A stretch of 64,000 nt of DNA from positions 310,001-374,000 of the forward strand of contig JANPZW010000004.1 in NCBI GenBank assembly GCA_024707385.1. Direction: 5' to 3'. The notes below the pieces were generated by a model, which was not told the origin of the DNA, ran no database searches, and saw nothing but the letters and a program-made list of their open reading frames with translations. A program made the translations under genes and the position numbers. Positions within the stretch are counted from its first letter, which is position 1; every line of letters starts with the position of its first letter. Of this stretch, positions 16,505 through 24,194 are shown in pieces. Source of the stretch: Cellvibrionaceae bacterium. GTDB lineage: Bacteria > Pseudomonadota > Gammaproteobacteria > Pseudomonadales > Cellvibrionaceae.

Positions 16505-18046
16505 ATGCATCAGTCTAAATCAGGATTAAAACCCGTGAAGCTGGCAACTGCGCTGTGCGCGCTTTTTCTGCTGTGCAATTGCGGTGGGCAAAACGGTTCA
16601 TCCAACAGTTCTAGCAGCTCGTCGAGCAGCAGCTCCTCCAGCAGTTCCAGTTCCTCAAGCAGCAGTTCGAGTTCTTCCAGCAGCTCCTCGGGCGCTGGCG
16701 CAGTTACTTTGCAGGAGTCGGAAGCCGGGTTTTGTTTGGTGGAAGGTGTAGTGGAGTTCGACCATTCTGGATTTACCGGTACGGGTTATGCCAATAGCAA
16801 TAACGCTGCGGGTGTGGGGGTGGTGTGGCATGTGCGCACCACTCAGCCGGGCGGTTATGAGCTGAATTTCCGTTACGCAAACGGTGGTACAGCGACGCGG
16901 CCTGGCGTCTTGAATGTGAATGGGAAATCCAGCTACAACGTCAATTTCGCCGCAACCGGTGGTTGGGCCAATTGGCAAAATCTTACCGCGAATGTGGAGC
17001 TTACCCACGGCAACAATACGCTCACACTCACTTCTGTGCAGACGGATGGATTGCCAAATATAGACGCCCTCACATTGACCGGCGCGGATATTCGCGCGGG
17101 TAATTGCGCAACCGGACGCATTGTCACATCCGGCGCGTTTACAGCGAATTCCCCGGTGGAATTTACCGCAGAGACTTTTACAGCGGGCGCCAATTTAGTT
17201 GCCGCTTTCGACTGGAATTTTGGCGATGGCAATGCAGCCGCCGGAAAAACTGTTTCCCATCGCTATAGTGCGAGCGGACAGAAAACCGTGACCTTAACCA
17301 TGACCGACCGCCAGGGCGAGCAGTCGGTGGTGCAGAAAAATATTGAAATTCAGAATGCGGTGACAGGTCCCATTCGCGTATTTATCGCCGGTGATTCCAC
17401 CGTTTCCAACTATACGGATACCGCCAGCCCCAACGATCAGGCCGGCTGGGGACAAATGTTGCGCGAGCAATACAACAATCAAGTGACGATTGATAATCGT
17501 GCGGTCGGTGGCCGCAGCGCACGGCGTTTTATCGACGAAGGTTTATTGGATGGCATATGGCGGGATATTCGCGCCGGGGATTATTTATTGGTGCAATTCG
17601 GCACCAACGACGGCCATCGCACCGCCACTTACACCATCAACGGACAGACCATTCCTTATTACCTGGAGCCGCAGACGGACTTTAAAACCTGGCTGCAAAG
17701 ATATGTGGACGGCGCCAAAGCGCGCGGCGTGCAACTGGTGTTCGTCACACCACCGCCGCGCAACTCCGCCTACTGCACCGGTGGTAACGGCACTGGTGCC
17801 CACGCGCAAGCCATGCGTGAACTCGCCGCTACCAACCGCGTTCCCCTCGCTGATCTCAACAGTAAATTGGTTAACTACCTAACTAATATTTGCCCATCAC
17901 CCGTGCCGGAAAATTTCTTTCTCTTGCGTCCGGACGGCACCGTCGACGGCACCCACTTTCAAGAACATGGTGCAAGAGTCATGAGTGCAATGGTGGCCGA
18001 CGGCATGGCGGAAGCGCAGCTGCCGATCAGTCAATTGAGGCGATAG
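16505..18046 (+). CDS. Rhamnogalacturonan acetylesterase, CE12, with CBM35 and PKD domains
   Basis: A 513-residue exported esterase. ATG at 16505 is taken as start; a TTG at 16493 is in frame, and neither has ideal spacing to AAAGG. The signal region is hydrophobic (LATALCALFLLCNC) and the cysteine may be lipidated, though the lipobox is atypical. A poly-serine linker leads to a CBM35 (VTLQESEAGFC to LPNIDALTLTG), then a PKD domain with AFDWNFGDGNAAAGKTVSH, then the SGNH esterase: FIAGDSTVSNY (nucleophile), GGRSARRF, VQFGTNDGH, and DGTHFQEHGARVM (catalytic Asp/His). It differs from its neighbour by the PKD insert and in sequence, so the two esterases may prefer different acetylated positions; that is inference. 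Confidence 0.92.
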   Translation: MHQSKSGLKPVKLATALCALFLLCNCGGQNGSSNSSSSSSSSSSSSSSSSSSSSSSSSSSSSGAGAVTLQESEAGFCLVEGVVEFDHSGFTGTGYANSNNAAGVGVVWHVRTTQPGGYELNFRYANGGTATRPGVLNVNGKSSYNVNFAATGGWANWQNLTANVELTHGNNTLTLTSVQTDGLPNIDALTLTGADIRAGNCATGRIVTSGAFTANSPVEFTAETFTAGANLVAAFDWNFGDGNAAAGKTVSHRYSASGQKTVTLTMTDRQGEQSVVQKNIEIQNAVTGPIRVFIAGDSTVSNYTDTASPNDQAGWGQMLREQYNNQVTIDNRAVGGRSARRFIDEGLLDGIWRDIRAGDYLLVQFGTNDGHRTATYTINGQTIPYYLEPQTDFKTWLQRYVDGAKARGVQLVFVTPPPRNSAYCTGGNGTGAHAQAMRELAATNRVPLADLNSKLVNYLTNICPSPVPENFFLLRPDGTVDGTHFQEHGARVMSAMVADGMAEAQLPISQLRR

Positions 18047-18057
18047 ACGGCGTACCC

Positions 18058-18088
18058 AGATATGCTGCCCCAAGCGGGTAGCATATCT
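18058..18088 (+). terminator. Terminator-like hairpin after the pectin cluster
   Basis: AGATATGCTGCCC pairs with GGGTAGCATATCT (13 bp with one G-T wobble) around a 5-base loop, 12 bases after the stop of the last esterase. No T-run follows. Confidence 0.6.
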
Positions 18089-18330
18089 ACGGTAGTGAGA
18101 GACGTAATCGTGCCTATGTCAGCTTTACAAGCCTGGTTTTCTTTTTGGCGGAAAAAGAATAAGCAAAACTCTCAAATCCATGCACCAGGGCAGTGCTTTC
18201 ATTTGCGTTTGTCCCGATTTGGTGCGCTGTAATCATCAGGATAATATCTGCGGGTTTTTTCTTGGTGCCCTTGTTTTGCATGTGGCAGAATCGCGCCCTT
18301 CTTCGATTTTCCTCAAGAAGGAGCACAGCT

Positions 18331-20409
18331 TTGTTCTTCCCCGCGCGCGCTATTTTTCTCTGTTTGAATACAATTTCCCTGATTTTTTGGACTCCCTTGG
18401 CATCATCGCACTCCGGTGTTCTCGAAGAGGTTTTGGTTGTTGGGCGCAAGCCGCTGGAGAACAGCGCTGTGCGCGGAACCAATGCCGGATTTGTCGAGCG
18501 CGAATACCTGGATCGACTGGCGCTTGAGCGCACGGGAGATGTACTGGAGTTGGTGCCTGGGCTGGTGGCGACACAGCACAGTGGGTCAGGCAAGGCCAAC
18601 CAATATTTTCTGCGCGGCTTTAATCTCGATCACGGTACGGACTTTTCGACCCGAGTGGATTATATGCCGGTGAATATGGTCAGTCACGGTCACGGTCAGG
18701 GATATACAGACCTGAATTTTTTGATTCCCGAGCTGGTCAGCATCATCGATTATCGCAAAGGGCCGTTTTACAGCGATCTCGGTGATTTTTCCGCAACCGG
18801 CGAGGCGCATTTAAAAACGGCTGCGTTTTTACCGGCCAATTTTATTTCCGTTGAAGCTGGTGGTTTTGGCTATCACCGCTCGGTAATCGCCGGGCAAAAA
18901 GAGGCAGGTGCAGGCAATTGGATACTGGCCGGCGAATTTCAGGGCTACGATGGACCCTGGAAAAATATCGATGAAGATGTGCGTAAAACCAATCTGTGGT
19001 TGAAATACGCCAGCGGCGGACCGGAAACGGGGACCGACATCAGTTTGATGATTTATGACAACCGCTGGAATGCCGCCGACCAAATTGCTCTGCGCGCGGT
19101 GGAAAGTGGTGAGCTGTCCTCCCTGGCCACCGTGGATCCGAGCAGCGGTGGTGAGTCCTATCGTTACAGCTTTGCGTTGCAGAAACGCGGTCATCAGGAA
19201 GCAGGTGTCTGGTTTGCCAATGTTTATGCTATCCGTTATGCCATGGATCTTTGGTCCAATTTTTCCTACTTCACCAGTGGTGAAGAGGGCGACCAGATTT
19301 ATCAGCAAGATGATCGCTGGTTGGTGGGTGGCGACGCGGCCTATATCTTGGCGCAAAGTTATTTTGCGGGTTTCAAATCGTCTCATTCGTTCGGTTGGAA
19401 TTGGCGTTACGACGCTATAGATCCGGTGGGTTTGTTCCAATCGTCTCAGCGTGCGATTACCACTCCGGTGCGGCAGGATGAAATCGATCAATGGAGCAAT
19501 GCGTTCTATTGGCAAATGGCCGTGCAGTGGCTGCCATCCTGGACCTCCACTCTCAATGCGCGTTGGAATTTTCATCAGTTCGACGTGCAGCCGTTGGCTG
19601 CTGAGGTGCCTGAAAGTATTGAGGTGAATGGCGGTGAGCGCAGCGCCAATCTTTGGACCGGCGCCCTGCGCAATAGATTTGTAATGAATGAGCGCAGCGA
19701 GCTGTATTGGAATATTGGTCGCAGTTATCACAGCAACGACGCTCGCGGTATTTTGGCAGTGCTCGATCCGACCTCGGGTGAACTTATAGATGCCGCCGAT
19801 GCACTGGTGCCGGTGGACGGAACGGAAATAGGCGGAAATTGGCGCACAGCCAATCAGCAGTGGCAATTATCCGCGTCCTTATGGGCGTTGCAGGTCGCAT
19901 CCGAATTGTTATTCGTCGGTGATGAAGGTACTACCGAAGATTCCGGTGCAAAAAGTCGGCGTTACGGCGGCGAACTCGGGGTGGCCTATCGGCCGACGGA
20001 TCAGCTCAATGTATTTCTCGATTATTCGCGCACCCGCGCGCGCTTGCAGGATAGGTCGTTAGAATTCCGTGAGATTGCAGGTGCCTTGGATGAGGTGATC
20101 AGTTTGCGTGTCGCCTATGCGTGGGAAAACTGGCAGGCGTCGCTGGCGTGGCGTTATCTCGGCGACTACGCCCTTGATGAAGGCGAGAGAGCGGATAGCG
20201 CAGCAAAAATGGACATCAAAATGTCGTATCTGAGTCGAGGTCCCTGGCGGGCGGATTTGGCAGTGCTGAACGTTTTGAATTCGGACGATCATGACATCGA
20301 ATATTTTTACGAGTCGCAGTTATTAGGTGAAGATGAGCCTGTGGCGGATCGGCATTTCCACCGCTTTGTGCCGCGCACCGCACGACTGAAAATCACCTAT
20401 GAGTTTTAG
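18331..20409 (+). CDS. TonB-dependent outer-membrane receptor
   Basis: A receptor of about 692 residues. I place the start at TTG 18331 because AAGAAGGAG lies 7 bases before it and it gives a proper signal peptide (FFPARAIFLCLNTISLIFWTPLASS); upstream in-frame starts add an unlikely leader. After the peptide comes a TonB-box-like EEVLVVG, a plug domain (VLELVPGLVATQHSG, QYFLRGFNLDHGTDF, RVDYMPVNMVSHGHGQGYTDLNFLIPELVSIIDY) and a 22-strand-type barrel that ends in RTARLKITYEF with the terminal aromatic residue usual for outer-membrane proteins. The substrate is not evident: the pectin genes upstream suggest oligosaccharide uptake, while the His-rich SHGHGQGY suggests a metal. It overlaps the next gene by 11 bases. 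Confidence 0.9.
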   Translation: MFFPARAIFLCLNTISLIFWTPLASSHSGVLEEVLVVGRKPLENSAVRGTNAGFVEREYLDRLALERTGDVLELVPGLVATQHSGSGKANQYFLRGFNLDHGTDFSTRVDYMPVNMVSHGHGQGYTDLNFLIPELVSIIDYRKGPFYSDLGDFSATGEAHLKTAAFLPANFISVEAGGFGYHRSVIAGQKEAGAGNWILAGEFQGYDGPWKNIDEDVRKTNLWLKYASGGPETGTDISLMIYDNRWNAADQIALRAVESGELSSLATVDPSSGGESYRYSFALQKRGHQEAGVWFANVYAIRYAMDLWSNFSYFTSGEEGDQIYQQDDRWLVGGDAAYILAQSYFAGFKSSHSFGWNWRYDAIDPVGLFQSSQRAITTPVRQDEIDQWSNAFYWQMAVQWLPSWTSTLNARWNFHQFDVQPLAAEVPESIEVNGGERSANLWTGALRNRFVMNERSELYWNIGRSYHSNDARGILAVLDPTSGELIDAADALVPVDGTEIGGNWRTANQQWQLSASLWALQVASELLFVGDEGTTEDSGAKSRRYGGELGVAYRPTDQLNVFLDYSRTRARLQDRSLEFREIAGALDEVISLRVAYAWENWQASLAWRYLGDYALDEGERADSAAKMDIKMSYLSRGPWRADLAVLNVLNSDDHDIEYFYESQLLGEDEPVADRHFHRFVPRTARLKITYEF

Positions 20410-20842
20410 AAAAGTACTATGGCCGATATGGTTTTGGTTGATGCTATGCGACAGCCCGCTATACGCGCATGACGATTTGGATCTGGCCATTGAGTCGATA
20501 GAATATGACGAAGAATGCCGTGCAATCATCACGATAAAAAATGAAGGGCGGGATTTGCCGGAATCGTTTTACCAGGTTGTGCGCCCTGCCTTTGTCGTTA
20601 TGGAAAAAGGTAAGCAGAGAGAGGAATTTAAATCCTTGCGCACGCTTGATAAACAGCGTGCGCTCGCGCGCTCGGACGGCCGGTTAAAAATCGTCTCACG
20701 CACGCGATTTACGCAGAACCCTCAGTCTGCAAAAGTGACAATCCATTTTGAGGATGAATTTATTGATTACGGCGCCGCCAATAATCAACTCAATGGCGAT
20801 GTGGATTGTCTGGCGGGTAAAGGCTCCTTTCTCTATAGATAA
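20399..20842 (+). CDS. Small exported protein coupled to the TonB-dependent receptor
   Basis: I do not recognise the family. The 147-residue product has a signal peptide (KVLWPIWFWLMLCDSPLYAHDD, likely cleavage after YA) and a mature part of about 125 residues with two cysteines (EECRAII and DVDCLAG) that could form a disulfide. Alternating hydrophobic pattern (RAIITIKNEGRDLP, AKVTIHFEDEF) suggests an all-beta, immunoglobulin-like fold similar to CARDB-type domains. Its ATG lies inside the last codons of the receptor gene (11-base overlap), so the two are almost certainly co-translated and the protein may be a periplasmic ligand carrier or assembly partner for the receptor. Confidence 0.75.
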   Translation: MSFRKVLWPIWFWLMLCDSPLYAHDDLDLAIESIEYDEECRAIITIKNEGRDLPESFYQVVRPAFVVMEKGKQREEFKSLRTLDKQRALARSDGRLKIVSRTRFTQNPQSAKVTIHFEDEFIDYGAANNQLNGDVDCLAGKGSFLYR

Positions 20843-21598
20843 CCCCACTCCAGCCTGATTTCGCGCAGTAAGCACATGCATAGGTCCGCTTCGTAATCTC
20901 TCCAGGCTTGGCATGATGAAAATGGAGCATCGCGATGAGGTTGCCCGCTCAGAATCGCTAAGAGGATATCCCTCTGTTGCGCCTCGATCTGCAGCGCTTA
21001 TTTGCCCCGGTAGTTCCTGGAATACCGCTGCGCAGCGCGCCGGTGAGGAAGTGGCAGGTGGAGTTCGACGTCTACGCAATGAAATGGATGTTCCTATAGA
21101 TTTACGTTCCAGCTGGCGCGTTGATACATTCGGTCGACTATTTAACATGTGTTTAACATGTGTCGGAAAATTAACCAGATCTGCTCGATCCTGATTGAGG
21201 AGATTATGGTGATTTTTTATATGGTTGTGTCGCAGAAAGTTGCTTAATTTCAAAACTGACGTGTAATTTTTCGTCAGGGATTTTTACAACAAAAATTCAA
21301 CTTGGCATTTTTTTCACTGCCTCGACAGAATTTACTCTCTCGTCCCGCTGCCTTGCCAGCGCCAACACTTAATTCTTTAGTCCTAATATTTTTTTCTATT
21401 TGTTCTACAAAATAAGGTCTTTTGGCTGCTTTTGCGGCCAGTCGCAACGACGACCTCGGGTTTGACAAAAAGTTTGGGCACGCTGCTTGCTGGTGCGTAA
21501 TCAAAATTATAAATAGACCGCTAGAAAAAACGGCTGCAGAGTCTCTGCTTCCCATCTCAATTCATTACGACGCGTTCGTCAGCAAGGTATTGTCATTC
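20843..21598. other. Long intergenic region with a possible gene remnant
   Basis: About 750 bases without a convincing gene. On the plus strand a 45-codon open stretch at 20962-21099 reads protein-like (LLRLDLQRLFAP, RKWQVEFDVYAMKWM) but follows a stop and has no start, so it may be debris of a lost gene. A perfect tandem copy of TTTAACATGTG lies at 21141-21162. The right part (21200-21598) is AT-rich and presumably carries the promoter of the exoprotein genes; I cannot name its elements. Confidence 0.4.
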
Positions 21599-24142
21599 AT
21601 GAAAGCGAAGCATTCCATTTCAAAATCTTTTTCCATTAAAGCATTGGCTGCGGCAATTGCTGCGTGCTCCGTGTTGCCACCGATTGCGCTCAGTGCACCT
21701 ACAGGTGGCGTTGTGGTGGATGGAAGCGGCTCCATCACGCAAACCACAGGAAATACACAGGTTAATCAAGTGAGCGACCGGTTGTCCCTCGAATGGGATA
21801 CGTTTAACGTCGGTCGAAACGAACGCGTTCAATTTGTGCAGCCTGGTGCGGACGCCATAGCACTCAACCGAATTCTCGACAGCAATGGTTCGCAGATTCT
21901 CGGCCGCATAGACGCCAATGGGCAGGTGATACTGATGAACCCGAATGGCATTTTGTTCGGCCGCGATGCTGTGGTGAATGTGGGCGGATTGGTGGCTTCC
22001 GGCCTGAGTATCAACAGCGACGATTTCATGAATGGTGACTTCGTCTTCAGTGCTGTCGACGGCACCACGGGCACAGTGGTGAACCGCGGCATTATTAACG
22101 CGGCGCTCGGCGGCAATATTGCGCTGCTGGGTAAGAGCGTCACCAACCAGGGATTAATCAGCGCGGAGCTGGGTCACGTAGCACTGGCTGCGGGCAGCGA
22201 AGCTGTTGTGACCTTTGATGACCAAGGGCTGCTCGGTGTGCGCATTGACCAAGCCACTTTGGCGGAAGAACTCGGTACAGCCTCCGCCGTTAATAACAGC
22301 GGTACCATCGAAGCCAAAGGCGGCAAAATTCTTCTGAATGCGAGCGTCAGCGCGGATCTTTTCAGTGAGGCGGTGAATCATGGGGGCATGGGTTCCAGTG
22401 ATGTCGTATTTCATGACGATGGCAGCTTCACCATCGGCAGCGGTAACAATGTCATCAATACCGGAACCCTGAACGTGTCAACCAATGCGGCAGATAATGC
22501 TTCTGGTGACGCAGGTATTGTTATTGTTGCGGGAGAAAATATCGAGCAGCGCGGTACTATCACCGCCAATGCGGTCGGTCCTGCCAAAGCAGGCTCTGTC
22601 TATGTGAATGCCTATAATCGACTGAGAATGACTCCCACCAGCCGAATAGAAGCTGATGCTGAAGACAGCGGAAAAATCAGCATAGAAGCGGATGAATTGC
22701 AGTCTTCCGCAGGGGCTGCGATCAGCACTACCGGCAACACCTATATCCGCGGTTACCTCAGTGCGCGCCTGCCAGGTATCACTACGGAAAATCTTAAGCT
22801 CGCCTTTTTAGGCCCAGTGTCACAGGCATCCGCCGCCAATGTTGGTGGCGTGACTTACTTGACCACCGCCGCTGGCGGCAATTTCCGCTTGGTGCATCCG
22901 GAAAATGATTTCAATCTGCTGACTATCGCAGCCGAATACGACAACTCGATCTCCCTTAAGGATCGCAACGATATAGTGCTGGGCGAAATTAATATGCAGG
23001 ATTCGTCTTTGCGTGTGGAATCCGTAGAGCAGGGCGGCACCATCAGCCAGGCGCCGGACAGCCGGTTGTCCGTCAGTGCTGGGGATTTGCGGTTGACGGC
23101 TGACAACATTGTGTTGGGGGAAAATGGTGCCACCACAACCTTGTACGGCGTTTCTTTGTTCATGGAATTCGGCAGCAGCATTGCCACCAATGGATCAATC
23201 GAATTGCTTTCCTATAACGGCTCCTACTTCAATACAGGACGCATACGCGGTATAGATCGTGAGTACGGAGATATATACCTGGAACTGCGCGGCGATCGAG
23301 TCATCGATCTGAGCGCCGAGCTGGACTTCTCCCAATTGATTCTCCATGGAATGACGGGTAGCAATGCGACCCTGAGTGGATATATCGAAACCAGTCAGAC
23401 CGCGCCCATAATCCTCAGCGGCGGCCTGACCTGGAACTCCTACATGGCCACTCTTACCGATCCGGGTAATGACGTAGCTTTTATACAAGGCAGCGGCGGG
23501 CCGGAGTTCGGTTGGTTGCAATATGTGGATGCCAATGATGTGTTGTTGCGCCAGCTGAAAACTGCCCCTGAAGTGTCTCTGGATATTCGCTCGGTTGGTT
23601 TGGGAGCGACACTGCGCCAAGCGGCGAACACCGTGATCGATGCCGACTTTGTGACCTTGGCGGGAGACAATATCGTGCTTGGCGCTGATGGCCGCAGCTC
23701 TATTCGCGCCGGTTATGCACTTAATCTGAGCTTTGGTGGCAACTTTACACTGAATGGGCCATGGGCCATGGGTAATTGGTATGCCCCGACGTTCAGCATC
23801 ACTGGCGATGATACAAACAACCGCGTGGTCTTTGGTCGTTACGCCGCCAACAACTCCTTTGCCGGAGATGATCTGATGGGCAGTATCGACATTCAGCTGA
23901 AAGGTGGCGACGACACCATTATTTTTGATAATCCGTTCCTGGTCGGCAACGCCGAATACTTTGGCGTGAATCAAATCGACATGGGCAACGGAAATGATCA
24001 GGTGCATTTTAATCATGCCGTCCATATTCCTCTTATCCTGGGTGATGGCAGGGATATGCTGAGAATTTGGGAGAGCTCTACTCATCACGAAGTTTTGGAC
24101 TTCAACAATAGTGAAGACCGGCTGGTCATCGCCACGCCGTAA
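21599..24142 (+). CDS. TPS-family exoprotein (filamentous haemagglutinin-like), copy 1
   Basis: An 847-residue secreted protein. ATG 21599 gives a signal peptide (KSFSIKALAAAIAACSVLPPIALSAPTG). Residues about 35-300 form a two-partner-secretion domain with SDRLSLEWDTFNVGRNERVQFVQP, ALNRILDSNGSQILGRIDANGQVILMNPNGILFG (contains the conserved NPNG motif) and NQGLISAELGHVALAAGSE. The middle is a beta-helical repeat region. The last 90 residues contain RTX-like glycine-aspartate nonapeptides (LKGGDDTIIF, MGNGNDQVHF, LGDGRDMLRI) and end VLDFNNSEDRLVIATP, like calcium-binding tails. It should be exported by a TpsB-type outer-membrane pore, none of which is in the window. The next gene is a tandem paralogue, nearly identical over the first 300 residues. 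A role in adhesion is inferred. Confidence 0.88.
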   Translation: MKAKHSISKSFSIKALAAAIAACSVLPPIALSAPTGGVVVDGSGSITQTTGNTQVNQVSDRLSLEWDTFNVGRNERVQFVQPGADAIALNRILDSNGSQILGRIDANGQVILMNPNGILFGRDAVVNVGGLVASGLSINSDDFMNGDFVFSAVDGTTGTVVNRGIINAALGGNIALLGKSVTNQGLISAELGHVALAAGSEAVVTFDDQGLLGVRIDQATLAEELGTASAVNNSGTIEAKGGKILLNASVSADLFSEAVNHGGMGSSDVVFHDDGSFTIGSGNNVINTGTLNVSTNAADNASGDAGIVIVAGENIEQRGTITANAVGPAKAGSVYVNAYNRLRMTPTSRIEADAEDSGKISIEADELQSSAGAAISTTGNTYIRGYLSARLPGITTENLKLAFLGPVSQASAANVGGVTYLTTAAGGNFRLVHPENDFNLLTIAAEYDNSISLKDRNDIVLGEINMQDSSLRVESVEQGGTISQAPDSRLSVSAGDLRLTADNIVLGENGATTTLYGVSLFMEFGSSIATNGSIELLSYNGSYFNTGRIRGIDREYGDIYLELRGDRVIDLSAELDFSQLILHGMTGSNATLSGYIETSQTAPIILSGGLTWNSYMATLTDPGNDVAFIQGSGGPEFGWLQYVDANDVLLRQLKTAPEVSLDIRSVGLGATLRQAANTVIDADFVTLAGDNIVLGADGRSSIRAGYALNLSFGGNFTLNGPWAMGNWYAPTFSITGDDTNNRVVFGRYAANNSFAGDDLMGSIDIQLKGGDDTIIFDNPFLVGNAEYFGVNQIDMGNGNDQVHFNHAVHIPLILGDGRDMLRIWESSTHHEVLDFNNSEDRLVIATP

Positions 24143-24148
24143 CTCGCC

Positions 24149-24171
24149 GGGGCGCCAGCCTCTGGCGCCCC
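24149..24171. terminator. Perfect hairpin between tandem exoprotein genes
   Basis: GGGGCGCCAG and CTGGCGCCCC form a perfect 10-bp stem around a 3-base loop, seven bases after the first exoprotein gene and about 20 before the second. With no T-run it may act as a partial terminator or protect the upstream mRNA. Confidence 0.6.
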
Positions 24172-24194
24172 ACGTCAGCAAGGGGTTGTCATTC

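Noticed and set aside
20843..21598. Insertion sequence remnant in the long gap before the exoprotein genes
   Set aside because: No terminal inverted repeats or transposase motif could be found; only a short start-less open stretch and an 11-bp tandem repeat.
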